Shown here: positions 52,637 to 61,353 of the stretch, one piece after another
Position numbering within the stretch: position 1 is the first letter of the stretch
Layout of the letters: each line of letters starts with the position of its first letter
Assembly: GCF_038396765.1 (NCBI RefSeq)
Contig: NZ_CP150096.1
Coordinates: 4,819,001-4,883,000, forward strand
Length of the DNA: 64,000 nt
From: Chitinophaga caseinilytica
Lineage (GTDB): Bacteria; Bacteroidota; Bacteroidia; Chitinophagales; Chitinophagaceae
Direction of reading: 5' to 3'
The notes under the pieces: generated by a model
What the model was told of the DNA's origin: nothing
The model's database searches: none
The model's input: only the letters and a program-made list of their open reading frames with translations
Made by a program: the position numbers and the translations under genes

Positions 52637-53893
52637 ATGGATCACAACATGATCGAACGCGCTGTATACCTTATGCAGCATCGAAAATACCGCGAAGCGG
52701 AAACCGCCATCCAGCAAACGCTGGCCCGCTATCCCATGGACACCAACGCCCTGGGACTGCTGGCCGAAGTGAAGATCCAGCTGGACCAGCACGACGAAGC
52801 CCTCCAGATCGTAAACGATACCATCGGCCTCGACCCGGCAGACGACAGGCTGTATTACCAGCGCGCGCGCATCCACCTCAATAACGAAGATTACAACGCC
52901 GCCGAAGCCGACCTGCGCGAAGCCATCCGCCTCGATCCGCAGGAAGCGGGATATTACGCCACGTACGCCCTGCTGCTCAACCAGCGCAAGAAATTCTCCG
53001 AAGCGCTGGCCATGGCCGAACAGGGCCTGCAGATAGACCCCGAGAATATTTACGCCATCAACGCCCGCAGCACGGCGCTCCTGAAACTGAACCGCAAGGA
53101 AGAATCGTTCGAGGGCATGGAAAACGCTTTCCGCCACGATCCCGAGAACGCCTATACGCACGCCAACTATGGCTGGGGCCTCCTCGAAAAAGGCGATTCC
53201 AAAAAAGCACTGGAGCATTTCCGGGAAGCGCTGCGCATCGATCCGTCTATGCAAATGGCGCAGGCCGGCATGGTGGAAGCATTGAAAGGCCGATACCTCG
53301 TGTACCGCCTCTTCCTGAAGTACGCGTTCTTCATGGCCAAGCTCAGCGAAAAATTCCAATGGGCCTTCATCATCGGGCTGTACCTCGCCACCAGGTTCCT
53401 CAGCGGCATGGCTACGGCCAGGCCCGAGCTCGCACCTTACCTCATGCCCGTGGTATACCTCCTCATCGCGTTCGCATTTACGACCTGGGTGATGGAACCG
53501 GTGAGCAACCTGTTCCTCCGCTTCAACAAATACGGCAAATATATGCTCGACGACAAGGAGATCAGCGCTTCCAACTGGGTGGCGGTGAGCCTTGGCGTGG
53601 CCGTTGCCGGCATCATCGGCATGCTGGCGACAGGCGGCGGCGCGGGATGGCTCGTGATGATTTACGCGGGCATTTCGTACATGATCCCCCTTAGCGTTCG
53701 TAACCGTGCGTTCAAGCAGCAATTATTGATGCAGGTGTATATTTACGGGCTGGGCGCGCTGGCGATCGCCGCGATCGCAACGGGCTTCATGACCGGTAAA
53801 CCATTCTCCACCTGGTCGATGATTTACCTTTTCGGGTTCATCGCTTTCCAGTGGGTGGTGAATTTCATGATGATCCGGAGAAACAACAGATAA
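52637..53893 (+). CDS. TPR membrane protein, third gene of the DACNV/AAA+ operon
   Basis: 418 residues. About seven TPRs over residues 1-225 (ALYLMQHRKYREAETAIQQTL-type units, LHFREALRIDPSMQMAQAGM), then at least six hydrophobic segments (FQWAFIIGLYLATRFL, LMPVVYLLIAFAFTTWVM, WVAVSLGVAVAGIIGMLATG, LVMIYAGISYMIPL, YIYGLGALAIAAIATGF, MIYLFGFIAFQWVVNF). The TPR part would lie in the cytoplasm. The one-base gap after the ATPase gene implies coupled translation and a physical complex. Membrane function unknown. Confidence 0.8.
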   Translation: MDHNMIERAVYLMQHRKYREAETAIQQTLARYPMDTNALGLLAEVKIQLDQHDEALQIVNDTIGLDPADDRLYYQRARIHLNNEDYNAAEADLREAIRLDPQEAGYYATYALLLNQRKKFSEALAMAEQGLQIDPENIYAINARSTALLKLNRKEESFEGMENAFRHDPENAYTHANYGWGLLEKGDSKKALEHFREALRIDPSMQMAQAGMVEALKGRYLVYRLFLKYAFFMAKLSEKFQWAFIIGLYLATRFLSGMATARPELAPYLMPVVYLLIAFAFTTWVMEPVSNLFLRFNKYGKYMLDDKEISASNWVAVSLGVAVAGIIGMLATGGGAGWLVMIYAGISYMIPLSVRNRAFKQQLLMQVYIYGLGALAIAAIATGFMTGKPFSTWSMIYLFGFIAFQWVVNFMMIRRNNR

Positions 53894-53922
53894 GTTCCCT
53901 GGTGAAAAGGGTACGTTATATG

Positions 53923-53952
53923 GCCCGCGGCGCTTTGTGCCGCGGGCTTTTT
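53923..53952 (+). terminator. Intrinsic terminator of the DACNV/AAA+/TPR operon
   Basis: GCCCGCGGC (53923-53931), loop GCTTTGT, GCCGCGGGC (53939-53947), then TTTTTAC. Confidence 0.9.
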
Positions 53953-54035
53953 ACTTCCCGCGACAATCTTCCTCCATTCCGCCGTTATCCCGCCAACCAT
54001 TTTATTTCCCGCTGCGGCGTGGTATCTTGGGGATC

Positions 54036-55892
54036 ATGAAAACATGCTTAGCCTGGCTGCTGGGAGCCCTCCTGCTCTCCGGCACCGCCACCGCGCAGGA
54101 CACCCTTTTCCGATTCGCGCTCGTCACCGATACGCACGTAGGCACGGAAACGGGGCTGAACGACCTGGAGCGCACCATCCACGACCTCAACCAACTTCCC
54201 GGGATCGATTTCGTCATATTTTCGGGAGACGTCACCGAGTTCGGGTCGGACGCGGAACTGAAAATGGCCAAACAGGCCATGGACAAGCTCGGAAAACCCT
54301 GGCACGTCGTCCCCGGAAACCACGACACCAAGTGGTCGGAAAGCGGCTGCAATTCCTTCCGCACCGTGTTCGGCAGCGAAACCTTCCTGTTCGACCACAA
54401 AGGCTACCGCTTCATCGGCACCAACAGCGGCCCCAACATGCGCATGGGCCCGGGCCAGGTGCCGCGGGAAAACATGGTCTGGCTCCGCAAAACCCTCGAC
54501 CGCACGCCCGCTTCCATGCCCATCGTCTACATCAACCATTACCCGCTCGACGAAGGCCTCAACAACTGGCTGGATGTTTACGGCATGCTCCGCGAAAAGA
54601 ACGTACAGCTCATGCTTTGCGGCCATGGCCATGCCAACCGCATCTACACCCGCACGGCCATCCCCAACGTGATGTGCCGCTCCAACCTCCGCGCCAAAGA
54701 CAGCGTGGGCGGTTACAACCTCGTGACCGTTCGCCGGGATTCCGTGCTGTTCGCCGAAAGGCGCCCCGCCGTGCAAACGCTCCCCGATTGGCATCGCATG
54801 CCCCTGGTAACAGGCGGCGCGGACAAGTATCCGCCAATCGCCGACGATGCGGCCAAACGTGTCAACGACTCGTTCCCGAATGTGAAAACCTTATGGCAGA
54901 TCCAGGAAGATGGAGACATGGGCAGCGCAGTGGCTATCGCCGACGGGAAAGTCATTTACACCACTACCAACGGCGATATCAAAGCCGCCGATCTGCAAAC
55001 CGGTAAACTCCGCTGGCGCTACAAAGCCGGCGGTAAGATATATGCCACCCCGCTCGTCCATGCCGGGAAGGTGATCGTCCCCTGTTCCGACGGGAAAGTG
55101 TATTGCCTCCAGCTATCGAACGGCAAGCGCGCATGGATACGGGAAACCGGCATGGCGATCGTTTCATCGCCCGCGCTGTCGGGCAACCTCGCCATCATCG
55201 CAGGATCGGACGGGTATTGCCGCGCGTGGGACATCGGCACGGGCAAAATAGCCTGGGAGCGCCCCGGCATCAAGGGCTTCGCGGAAATGCGGCCGCTCGT
55301 GTACGGCAACAAAGTGCTGTTCGGGACCTGGGGCAACCGGTTCTACGCACTCAACGCGCAAACGGGAGATTCCCTCTGGCAGTGGACCAACGGCGCGGCC
55401 AACCGGATGTTCTCCCCGGCCGCGGTTTGGCCCGTAGCCACCCGCAACCGCGCATGGATCGTGTCGCCGGACAGATACATGACCGTCATCGATACGGAAA
55501 ACGGCCAGAACATCTGGCGCTTCCGCGACGATGCGCAATGGGTCCGCGAATCGATCGGGATGTCGGAAGACAGTTCACGCGTCTACGCCAAAACCATGCA
55601 GGGGAACATCCTCGCATTCGATGCAGGCGCAACCGAAAGGAAAATAGTCTGGCAATCGCCCGTGCAACTGGGATATGAGATTTGTCCCACCCCCATCGCC
55701 GAAAAAGACGGCGTGGTCTTCATCGCCGGGCAATCGGGCCTGGTTTGCGCTATCTCCGCTACAGACGGCGCTTTACGCTGGAAACACCGGTTCTCCGATT
55801 GCCTCGTCAATACCGTACAGCCCCTCACCGGCAATCGCGTGCTCGCGTCTTCCATGGACGGGAAGCTCGTTTGCCTCGAAGTGGCGCCATAA
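54036..55892 (+). CDS. Exported metallophosphoesterase fused to a PQQ-type beta-propeller
   Basis: 618 residues from ATG 54036 (signal peptide ending SGTATAQD). Calcineurin-like phosphoesterase (about 22-270) with complete metal motifs: LVTDTHVG, FSGDVTEFG, PGNHDTK, INHYPLDEG and LCGHGHANR. A PQQ/WD-like propeller follows (about 300-615) with repeated blades such as GKVIYTTTNGDIKAADLQTGKLRWRY, GKVYCLQLSNGKRAWIRETG and GNRFYALNAQTGDSLWQW. The propeller may bind substrate or a partner; PQQ-binding residues are not evident. Substrate unknown. TATCTTGG just before the start may be its -7 box. Confidence 0.87.
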   Translation: MKTCLAWLLGALLLSGTATAQDTLFRFALVTDTHVGTETGLNDLERTIHDLNQLPGIDFVIFSGDVTEFGSDAELKMAKQAMDKLGKPWHVVPGNHDTKWSESGCNSFRTVFGSETFLFDHKGYRFIGTNSGPNMRMGPGQVPRENMVWLRKTLDRTPASMPIVYINHYPLDEGLNNWLDVYGMLREKNVQLMLCGHGHANRIYTRTAIPNVMCRSNLRAKDSVGGYNLVTVRRDSVLFAERRPAVQTLPDWHRMPLVTGGADKYPPIADDAAKRVNDSFPNVKTLWQIQEDGDMGSAVAIADGKVIYTTTNGDIKAADLQTGKLRWRYKAGGKIYATPLVHAGKVIVPCSDGKVYCLQLSNGKRAWIRETGMAIVSSPALSGNLAIIAGSDGYCRAWDIGTGKIAWERPGIKGFAEMRPLVYGNKVLFGTWGNRFYALNAQTGDSLWQWTNGAANRMFSPAAVWPVATRNRAWIVSPDRYMTVIDTENGQNIWRFRDDAQWVRESIGMSEDSSRVYAKTMQGNILAFDAGATERKIVWQSPVQLGYEICPTPIAEKDGVVFIAGQSGLVCAISATDGALRWKHRFSDCLVNTVQPLTGNRVLASSMDGKLVCLEVAP

Positions 55893-55923
55893 ATCTTTTT
55901 GAACGGGAATCATCCAGAACATC

Positions 55924-55955
55924 GAAAGCCGGCGGGGTCAACCTGACCGGCTTTC
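55924..55955. terminator. Bidirectional hairpin terminator
   Basis: GAAAGCCGG (55924-55932) pairs with CCGGCTTTC (55947-55955) between convergent genes, followed by CCTTTT on the plus strand. Confidence 0.7.
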
Positions 55956-55965
55956 CCTTTTGGGA

Positions 55966-56490
55966 TCAGCTCACGGCCTCGAACGGCTCGGGGTACAATA
56001 CTTGCCCGGCTTTACCGGCCAGCGCGCCCGGCGTCAGTTCCTGGGCCATGAAAACATCGTCCGGCACTTCGTACGCCGTGCGGATACCGAATTTCGATGC
56101 CGGCACGAAACCGAAGCGCGGATAATATTCCGCATGGCCGAGCACGATCACCGAGCCAAAACCCAGCGCCCGCGCCTCCTGCAAAGCATGACGGACCATC
56201 TGGCCGCCGATACCCAGCCCGTGCAACGCCGTCGTAACCGCCATGGGCGCCAGCGCCAGCGATTCGTACGTTTTGCCGTCGTCTCCCAGCAAGGGCAACC
56301 GCGTCAGTAAAATATGCCCTACGAGATGCTCGCCGGCAAACGCCACGATGGATAATTCCGGAATGAACCATTCCGTTCCGCGCAGCTCATCGATCAACCG
56401 GCTTTCCCCTTCCTGGCCGAATACCAGCGCGTTCAATTCGAAGATGGCCTTTTGGTCGGCCGGAGTTTCTGGTCTGATAGTAAGTTTCAT
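55966..56490 (-). CDS. GNAT-family N-acetyltransferase (YhbS-like)
   Basis: 174 residues. GNAT fold: LTIRPETPADQKAIFELNALVFG at the start, SIVAFAGEHLVGHILLTRL, LALAPMAVTTALHGLGIGGQMVRHAL (the acetyl-CoA loop; a usual PxxQGxGxG motif appears as ALHGLGIGG), then IVLGHAEYYPRFGFVPASKFGI, typical of the YhbS branch. Substrate not predictable. Confidence 0.88.
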   Translation of the reverse strand: MKLTIRPETPADQKAIFELNALVFGQEGESRLIDELRGTEWFIPELSIVAFAGEHLVGHILLTRLPLLGDDGKTYESLALAPMAVTTALHGLGIGGQMVRHALQEARALGFGSVIVLGHAEYYPRFGFVPASKFGIRTAYEVPDDVFMAQELTPGALAGKAGQVLYPEPFEAVS

Positions 56491-56627
56491 GTGTTGTGCA
56501 GGGTTAACGTTCTACGTTTTGATAACTACCCAAATGTAACGGGATTATCGCTTACAACCATAAAAAAACGTAGAGGGAAAAGTGTGATTTTTTCGAAAAA
56601 AGACGAGGCAAAAGCAAAAAAGCGCCA

Positions 56628-57542
56628 TTATTTTACATCCAGTTTATCGATAAACAACCCTTGCAACCGCGCTATTTCTTCAGTATACATTGTTTTCTTA
56701 CGCGTACCAAAATATAGAATGTTTTCCAATGGCTTTTTTCCCTCCCAAACCAATTTGATTTTTCCTTCAGCAATGGACTCTTTACAGAGGAAATCGGGTA
56801 CGATAGAGAAACCTGTACTATCGCTTAAACAGCGAATAATAGAACTGATATTGGGAACAATGTAGTTGGGACTAAAGTCTGGATGTTCGCCAAAATGTTC
56901 CAACCAGAATTTTCTTAAATTCTCAGTATCGGCGGTTGTACTGTACCAGAGCTGTTGTTTTAAAATTTCCTTGGCGTCTTTTACATTCCCTTTCTTCAAT
57001 AATTTTTCCAACTGGGTGGTATCCGTTTTACCTCCCGCAATCAGAATAATCCGCTCTTTGGAAAAAGGCTGGTATTGCAGGTTTTGTTGACTTCCTTTTT
57101 GTGGTGTTACAATTAAATCCAACAAACCATTATCCAGATCTTGCTGCATCTGCGGATACTCCCCGAACTTTATGATAAGATTAAACGGAAGCTGATTGAT
57201 ATGCTCTTCCAGTGTATATTGAAAAGTCTCAAAGCACAAACCTAAACTAATGGTAGTTCGATCATGTTCCGATCGTTTATGAAAAAGCTCTTCGCCTTGC
57301 TCCAATTTTTTAAGCGGATCAATTAAAAAGTTATAAAACATTTTCCCCTTTTCAGTTGGCACCATTTTCCTGGCAGCCCTGTCAAATAACTTGTACCCTG
57401 TATAAGCTTCCAAAGAATTCAAATGCAGGCTAACACCGGGCTGTGAAATATACAATTCCTGCGCCGCTGCCGATAAAGTTCCGGTTTCGTAGATCGCCTT
57501 AAAAGTACGTAACCATTCCAGATTCCATCTCATTTCTATCAC
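56628..57542 (-). CDS. LysR-family transcriptional regulator
   Basis: 304 residues. N-terminal winged HTH (LEWLRTFKAIYETGTLSAAAQELYISQPGVSLHLNSLEAYTGYKLF), then a substrate-binding domain of two lobes (LDLIVTPQKGSQQNLQYQPF, STGFSIVPDFLCKESIAEGKIKLVW). A/T-rich coding sequence, unlike its neighbours to the left. Divergent from an aldo-keto reductase gene over 88 bases and the likely regulator of the three-gene redox operon. A TATCTTTG box (plus 57553-57560, minus orientation) is a probable -7 element. Confidence 0.9.
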   Translation of the reverse strand: MIEMRWNLEWLRTFKAIYETGTLSAAAQELYISQPGVSLHLNSLEAYTGYKLFDRAARKMVPTEKGKMFYNFLIDPLKKLEQGEELFHKRSEHDRTTISLGLCFETFQYTLEEHINQLPFNLIIKFGEYPQMQQDLDNGLLDLIVTPQKGSQQNLQYQPFSKERIILIAGGKTDTTQLEKLLKKGNVKDAKEILKQQLWYSTTADTENLRKFWLEHFGEHPDFSPNYIVPNISSIIRCLSDSTGFSIVPDFLCKESIAEGKIKLVWEGKKPLENILYFGTRKKTMYTEEIARLQGLFIDKLDVK

Positions 57543-57630
57543 TTTAATAATACAAAGATACTATTTAAACTATTTCAATGATCCAATTTTATGATAGAAT
57601 TTTGCAGTATCAATTACAATACTAATAATA
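57543..57630. promoter_or_regulatory. Divergent LysR/aldo-keto reductase promoter region
   Basis: 88 very A/T-rich bases. The minus -7 box is TATCTTTG (57553-57560). Overlapping symmetric words (ATACTATTTAAACTAT, 57558-57573) could form a T-N11-A LysR site. No clear -33 element for the plus strand. Confidence 0.4.
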
Positions 57631-58614
57631 ATGGAATTCAGAGCACTAGGAACGTCAGATTTAAAATTATCAGCCATTACTTACGGAGCCTTTGCTATCG
57701 GCGGAAATATGTGGGGTGGCAACGAACAAAAAGACTCTATCGAATCGGTAAGAGCCTCCATTGATAACGGTGTAACCACGCTGGACACCGCACCTTTCTA
57801 TGGTTTCGGCCTGAGCGAAGCAATGATCGGTAAAGCTATCAAGGGATATGACCGAAGCAAGCTGCAATTACTTTCCAAATTTGGCCTGGTATGGGATGGC
57901 AGCAACCAGGGAAAAGGTGAGTTCTTCTTTGATGCCGAAGAAAACGGAAAAACGATCCCCATTTATAAATATGCTTCAAAAGCTAATGTGATAAAGGAAG
58001 TGGAAGAAAGCCTGAAACGCCTGGACACGGATTATCTTGATCTTCTGCAGATCCACTGGCCGGATAGCTCCACTCCCATTGCCGAAACCATGGAAGCTTT
58101 GGAAACCCTTTTACAACAAGGTAAAATACGCGCTGCAGGTGTCAGCAACTACAACCTGGAGCAGGTAAAAGAAGCCCGTAAAAGCCTGCATATCGTTAGC
58201 GATCAAGTGGGATATAGCATATTGAACAGAAGTATTGAAAACGACCTGGTCCCCTATGCGCTGGAAAACAACCTCGGAATCATCGCCTACAGCCCGATGG
58301 AAAGAGGCTTGCTCACGGGAAAATACTTCCAGGAAGGAAAACTGAAAGAAAATGATCACAGGAACGGATATTTTCAACAGTTTGACCTTGAAAAAGTAAA
58401 AGCATTTCTACAAACGATCGAGCCGCTCGCAGCAGGTAAAAACGCAAGTTTATCGCAACTGGTATTACGTTGGACGACCCTCCAACCGGCCATTACCGTA
58501 GTATTAGCGGGCGCAAGAAATGCAGCGCAGGCAATTGCGAATGCAAAAGCAATGGATATTCAGCTAACACCTGATGAAATTGGCTTTATCAATACAGAAC
58601 TTTCCAAAATCTGA
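57631..58614 (+). CDS. Aldo/keto reductase
   Basis: 327 residues. AKR barrel with the catalytic tetrad in place: Asp/Tyr in TTLDTAPFYGFGLSEAMIGKAI, Lys in LQLLSKFGL, His in DLLQIHWPD. Cofactor-binding elements include AAGVSNYNLEQV and LGIIAYSPMERGLLTGKY. It reduces aldehydes or ketones with NADPH. First gene of an operon with an MdaB-like quinone reductase (six bases downstream) and a YgiN-like monooxygenase, suggesting quinone or electrophile detoxification. Confidence 0.92.
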   Translation: MEFRALGTSDLKLSAITYGAFAIGGNMWGGNEQKDSIESVRASIDNGVTTLDTAPFYGFGLSEAMIGKAIKGYDRSKLQLLSKFGLVWDGSNQGKGEFFFDAEENGKTIPIYKYASKANVIKEVEESLKRLDTDYLDLLQIHWPDSSTPIAETMEALETLLQQGKIRAAGVSNYNLEQVKEARKSLHIVSDQVGYSILNRSIENDLVPYALENNLGIIAYSPMERGLLTGKYFQEGKLKENDHRNGYFQQFDLEKVKAFLQTIEPLAAGKNASLSQLVLRWTTLQPAITVVLAGARNAAQAIANAKAMDIQLTPDEIGFINTELSKI

Positions 58615-58620
58615 AAAATC

Positions 58621-59235
58621 ATGAAAAATATATTCATTATTAACGGCGGACAAAAATTCGCACATTCAGGCGGAGCATTCAACAACACCCTTAACAGATG
58701 GACAATAGAAACGCTGCAGAAAAACGGGTATCAAGTCAGGGGTTTCAATGTCAACGACGAATTCAATCCCAAAACGGAAGTGGAAAATTTCAAGTGGGCG
58801 GACATGATCATTTACCACATGCCCATCTGGTGGTTCCAGGTGCCGAACCGATTGAAGTTTTACATTGATGAAGTTTTTACCGCAGGTCATGAAAACGGCA
58901 TCTATAAGAACGACGGGCGCTCCCGGCAAAATCCCGATGTCAACTACGGAACAGGCGGCTTGATGCATGGGAAAAAATACATGGTCAACACCACCTGGAA
59001 TGCCCCGGAAACCGCATTTACATTGCCGGGAGAATTTTTCGACCAGGTTGCTGTCGATGACGGGATACTGTTCGGTTTCCATAAAATGAACCAGTTTACC
59101 GGAATGGAAAGGCTTGGCGGATTCCATTTCCACGATTTGGAAAAGAATGCCACAAGCGAACGAATAGAAAATTATCGCAAAGCATATAACGAGCATTTAA
59201 ACAAGGTCCTTCAACTAGAAAATCAATTCGCATGA
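58621..59235 (+). CDS. MdaB-like NAD(P)H-dependent quinone oxidoreductase
   Basis: 204 residues. Flavodoxin-2 fold: NIFIINGGQKFAHSGGAFNNTL (FMN/FAD phosphate loop), MIIYHMPIWWFQVPNRLKFYIDEVF, then YGTGGLMHGKKYMVNTTWNAPETAF and GFHKMNQFTGMERLGGFHFHD. These are landmarks of MdaB (modulator of drug activity B). Two-electron reduction of quinones protects against redox cycling. Its stop overlaps the YgiN-like start by four bases. Confidence 0.9.
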   Translation: MKNIFIINGGQKFAHSGGAFNNTLNRWTIETLQKNGYQVRGFNVNDEFNPKTEVENFKWADMIIYHMPIWWFQVPNRLKFYIDEVFTAGHENGIYKNDGRSRQNPDVNYGTGGLMHGKKYMVNTTWNAPETAFTLPGEFFDQVAVDDGILFGFHKMNQFTGMERLGGFHFHDLEKNATSERIENYRKAYNEHLNKVLQLENQFA

Positions 59236-59525
59236 AGATTTATTTAACCGCTGTTTTAAAGGTAAAACCCGAGTATCTGCAGGAAGTTGAAAAAGCTTTA
59301 CGCAATATGGTTACCGAAACGAGGAAAGAAGCAGCCTGCATTCAATACGATCTGCATCAGGGACAGGACGATAAACATGTTTTTGTCTTCTATGAAATCT
59401 GGAAAGATCAGCAAGGTCTGGATGCACATAACAAACAACCATACATTCTGGAATTTGGAAAAATAGCGCAGACCCAATTATTGGAACCACCACAGATTTA
59501 TATCACGAATATTATTGATCCTTGA
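59232..59525 (+). CDS. YgiN-like quinol monooxygenase (ABM domain)
   Basis: 97 residues. Antibiotic-biosynthesis-monooxygenase fold: IYLTAVLKVKPEYLQEVEKAL, then MVTETRKEAACIQYDLHQGQDDKHVFVFYEIWKDQQGLDAHNKQPY. In E. coli YgiN reoxidises menadiol, partnering MdaB. The mdaB-ygiN order is the same here, with a four-base overlap. Probably a dimer. Confidence 0.88.
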   Translation: MKIYLTAVLKVKPEYLQEVEKALRNMVTETRKEAACIQYDLHQGQDDKHVFVFYEIWKDQQGLDAHNKQPYILEFGKIAQTQLLEPPQIYITNIIDP

Positions 59526-59528
59526 TTC

Positions 59529-59558
59529 AAAAAAATGCGCGGACTTTCGCCCGCGCAT
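59529..59558 (-). terminator. Terminator of the leftward DUF4139 gene
   Basis: ATGCGCGG (59535-59542) pairs with CCGCGCAT (59551-59558). The A6 run at 59529-59534 is a U-run on the minus strand. It probably also stops the rightward operon weakly. Confidence 0.8.
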
Positions 59559-59578
59559 CCGTCATGATAGACGCTATC

Positions 59579-61204
59579 CTATAAACCCTGGTATTGCATG
59601 CCTTTCGGATGTTTGACGGTATAGGTGAGCCGGAGCGTTTTCGATTCGCCGGGCTTCAGGTCCAGCTCCCACGTCAGCTCCCCGGTTTCGGCGTTCTTTT
59701 CCGCACCGGATGCTTCCGTCAGCTCCACTTCCACGTTTTTGTCGGTAGACACGGGATACTGGTCTTTCAACTGCAGCCTGATCGCTTCCTGCTTCCCGTT
59801 CCGCACCCTGATTTCGTAGGTATACGTTTTGCGGACGGAGCTGCCGATCATTTTCGTGCCGCTCGTCTGCGCCATGAGCTCCCTGCGCACCACTACCTGC
59901 CGGTCGCGGCCGAGGCTCACTTTCAGCGTATCTTCCGTAGCCTGCGGATCGATCATCGTTTTGCCGGCGTACAGATTGCCGATCATGATATTCGCTTCGC
60001 CGGGAAGTAAATTATAGGCCGCGAAATCTTTTACATTGGCCACCAGGAATGCGTCCTGGTCGAGTTTCGGAACGGAATAGTAGGTGTACCCGGACGGCAT
60101 GTCCATTTCCTTCAGTACCACCGAATGGTTTTCGCCATTGCCGGCGATGTCGTAGGGAATATCAATGTCGAAGCTCGCGCTGGTCTGGTGTTGAACGATG
60201 GAAGCCGGAACGGCGGAAACGGGCGAAGGAGGCGGGGCGGGCAATTTCATTTTCCTGCTGAACTGCATATCCGCCTCCTCATTTTTTGCATTACCGTACC
60301 CGACCACTACCACTTCGCTCAAACCAGCTACCTTTCCCCCCAGCACGTGCTGCATGTCGGGATAGAGGAACCAGGTGCGCAGCTCCGGCGCTGTGCCGGC
60401 GCTGGAAGGATTGCCCGTATTCAGTGTGAGCTTTACGTTTTTCCAGTCGAGGCCCGTGTTCTGATGCACATTCGCTTTGTAAATGAGTTTCAGGGGTTTG
60501 GCGATGGATTCGAGCTTCAGGTCGTAATGCGTTTCCCAGCCTGCATTGGGGGTTACGTAGCGGATTTCCATCATACCGTTCACTTCCGCGGGCGTGGTGA
60601 GCTGCAGCGCGATCTGGCCGCCGGCGGCTTCGGGATTTTCGTTCATTTCCCGGAGCTGCTGTTCGATCCGCGCCAGGAGCTGCATGTGCTTCGTTTCCTT
60701 TTCCACCAGTCCATATATACTGTTCCGCAGCTCGATCTGTTTGGCGGTATAATATTCCGCCAGTTTGGTCAGTTCGGCCACCGTAGCATCTTTGCCGCCC
60801 AGCGATTGGTTCTTGTCCAGCAGCGCGAGGGTGCCTTCCTGCGCCGTGCGCACGTTCCGGATTTTGGACAGGGACAATTTCACGGATTCGAGGCTGTCTT
60901 TCAACATCCGGAATCCCGGTTTTTCTTCGATCACCGGCAGAAAATCCCGGCCGAAAGTGGCGCTCATGATGGTGACGCCGCCCGGGGCGCTTACCTGGAT
61001 GCTGCTTTCGTCGATATTGCCCGCCACTTTCGTGATGATCACCTTGCTGACGCCTTTAGACACCGACACGCGCGCCGTATGTACCATTTCCGCGCCATCG
61101 CCGTAAACCGTCACCGACTTGAGTGCGGCGGGGGAAAACTGTTGCGCGCCGGCGTTCAGCGCCATCAACGTTACCAGCCCGAAAATTGTGATTCCTTTTA
61201 TCAT
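59579..61204 (-). CDS. DUF4139/DUF4140 (mucoidy inhibitor MuiA-like) exported protein
   Basis: 541 residues with a signal peptide (ending MALNAGAQQ). DUF4140 (about 25-125; VTVYGDGAEMVHTARVSVSKGVSKVIITKVAGNIDESSIQVSAP), coiled coil (about 125-190), then DUF4139 (about 205-540; EIRYVTPNAGWETHYDLKLES, LGRDRQVVVRRELMAQTSGTKM, LTWELDLKPGESKTLRLTYTVKHP). The middle of DUF4139 contains LSEVVVVGYGNAKNEE, a TonB-plug-like word. Family function is unknown apart from a link to mucoidy in proteobacteria. Confidence 0.87.
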   Translation of the reverse strand: MIKGITIFGLVTLMALNAGAQQFSPAALKSVTVYGDGAEMVHTARVSVSKGVSKVIITKVAGNIDESSIQVSAPGGVTIMSATFGRDFLPVIEEKPGFRMLKDSLESVKLSLSKIRNVRTAQEGTLALLDKNQSLGGKDATVAELTKLAEYYTAKQIELRNSIYGLVEKETKHMQLLARIEQQLREMNENPEAAGGQIALQLTTPAEVNGMMEIRYVTPNAGWETHYDLKLESIAKPLKLIYKANVHQNTGLDWKNVKLTLNTGNPSSAGTAPELRTWFLYPDMQHVLGGKVAGLSEVVVVGYGNAKNEEADMQFSRKMKLPAPPPSPVSAVPASIVQHQTSASFDIDIPYDIAGNGENHSVVLKEMDMPSGYTYYSVPKLDQDAFLVANVKDFAAYNLLPGEANIMIGNLYAGKTMIDPQATEDTLKVSLGRDRQVVVRRELMAQTSGTKMIGSSVRKTYTYEIRVRNGKQEAIRLQLKDQYPVSTDKNVEVELTEASGAEKNAETGELTWELDLKPGESKTLRLTYTVKHPKGMQYQGL

Positions 61205-61353
61205 AGCCGTGCTTTTTTACCTTCCGGATGCGGTATTTTCTCCTTTTCCATAAATGAAATGTTAAAAAATCCAAAAAGGCGTTGCAACATGATTTTTGTC
61301 ATGATCGGGGGAATCGTTCCGCGGTACATTTGCCCTACACCAAAACGAACAGC

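Noticed and set aside
56520..59528. Integrated mobile element
   Set aside because: No integrase, transposase, direct repeats or tRNA at the edges. Only composition suggests transfer.
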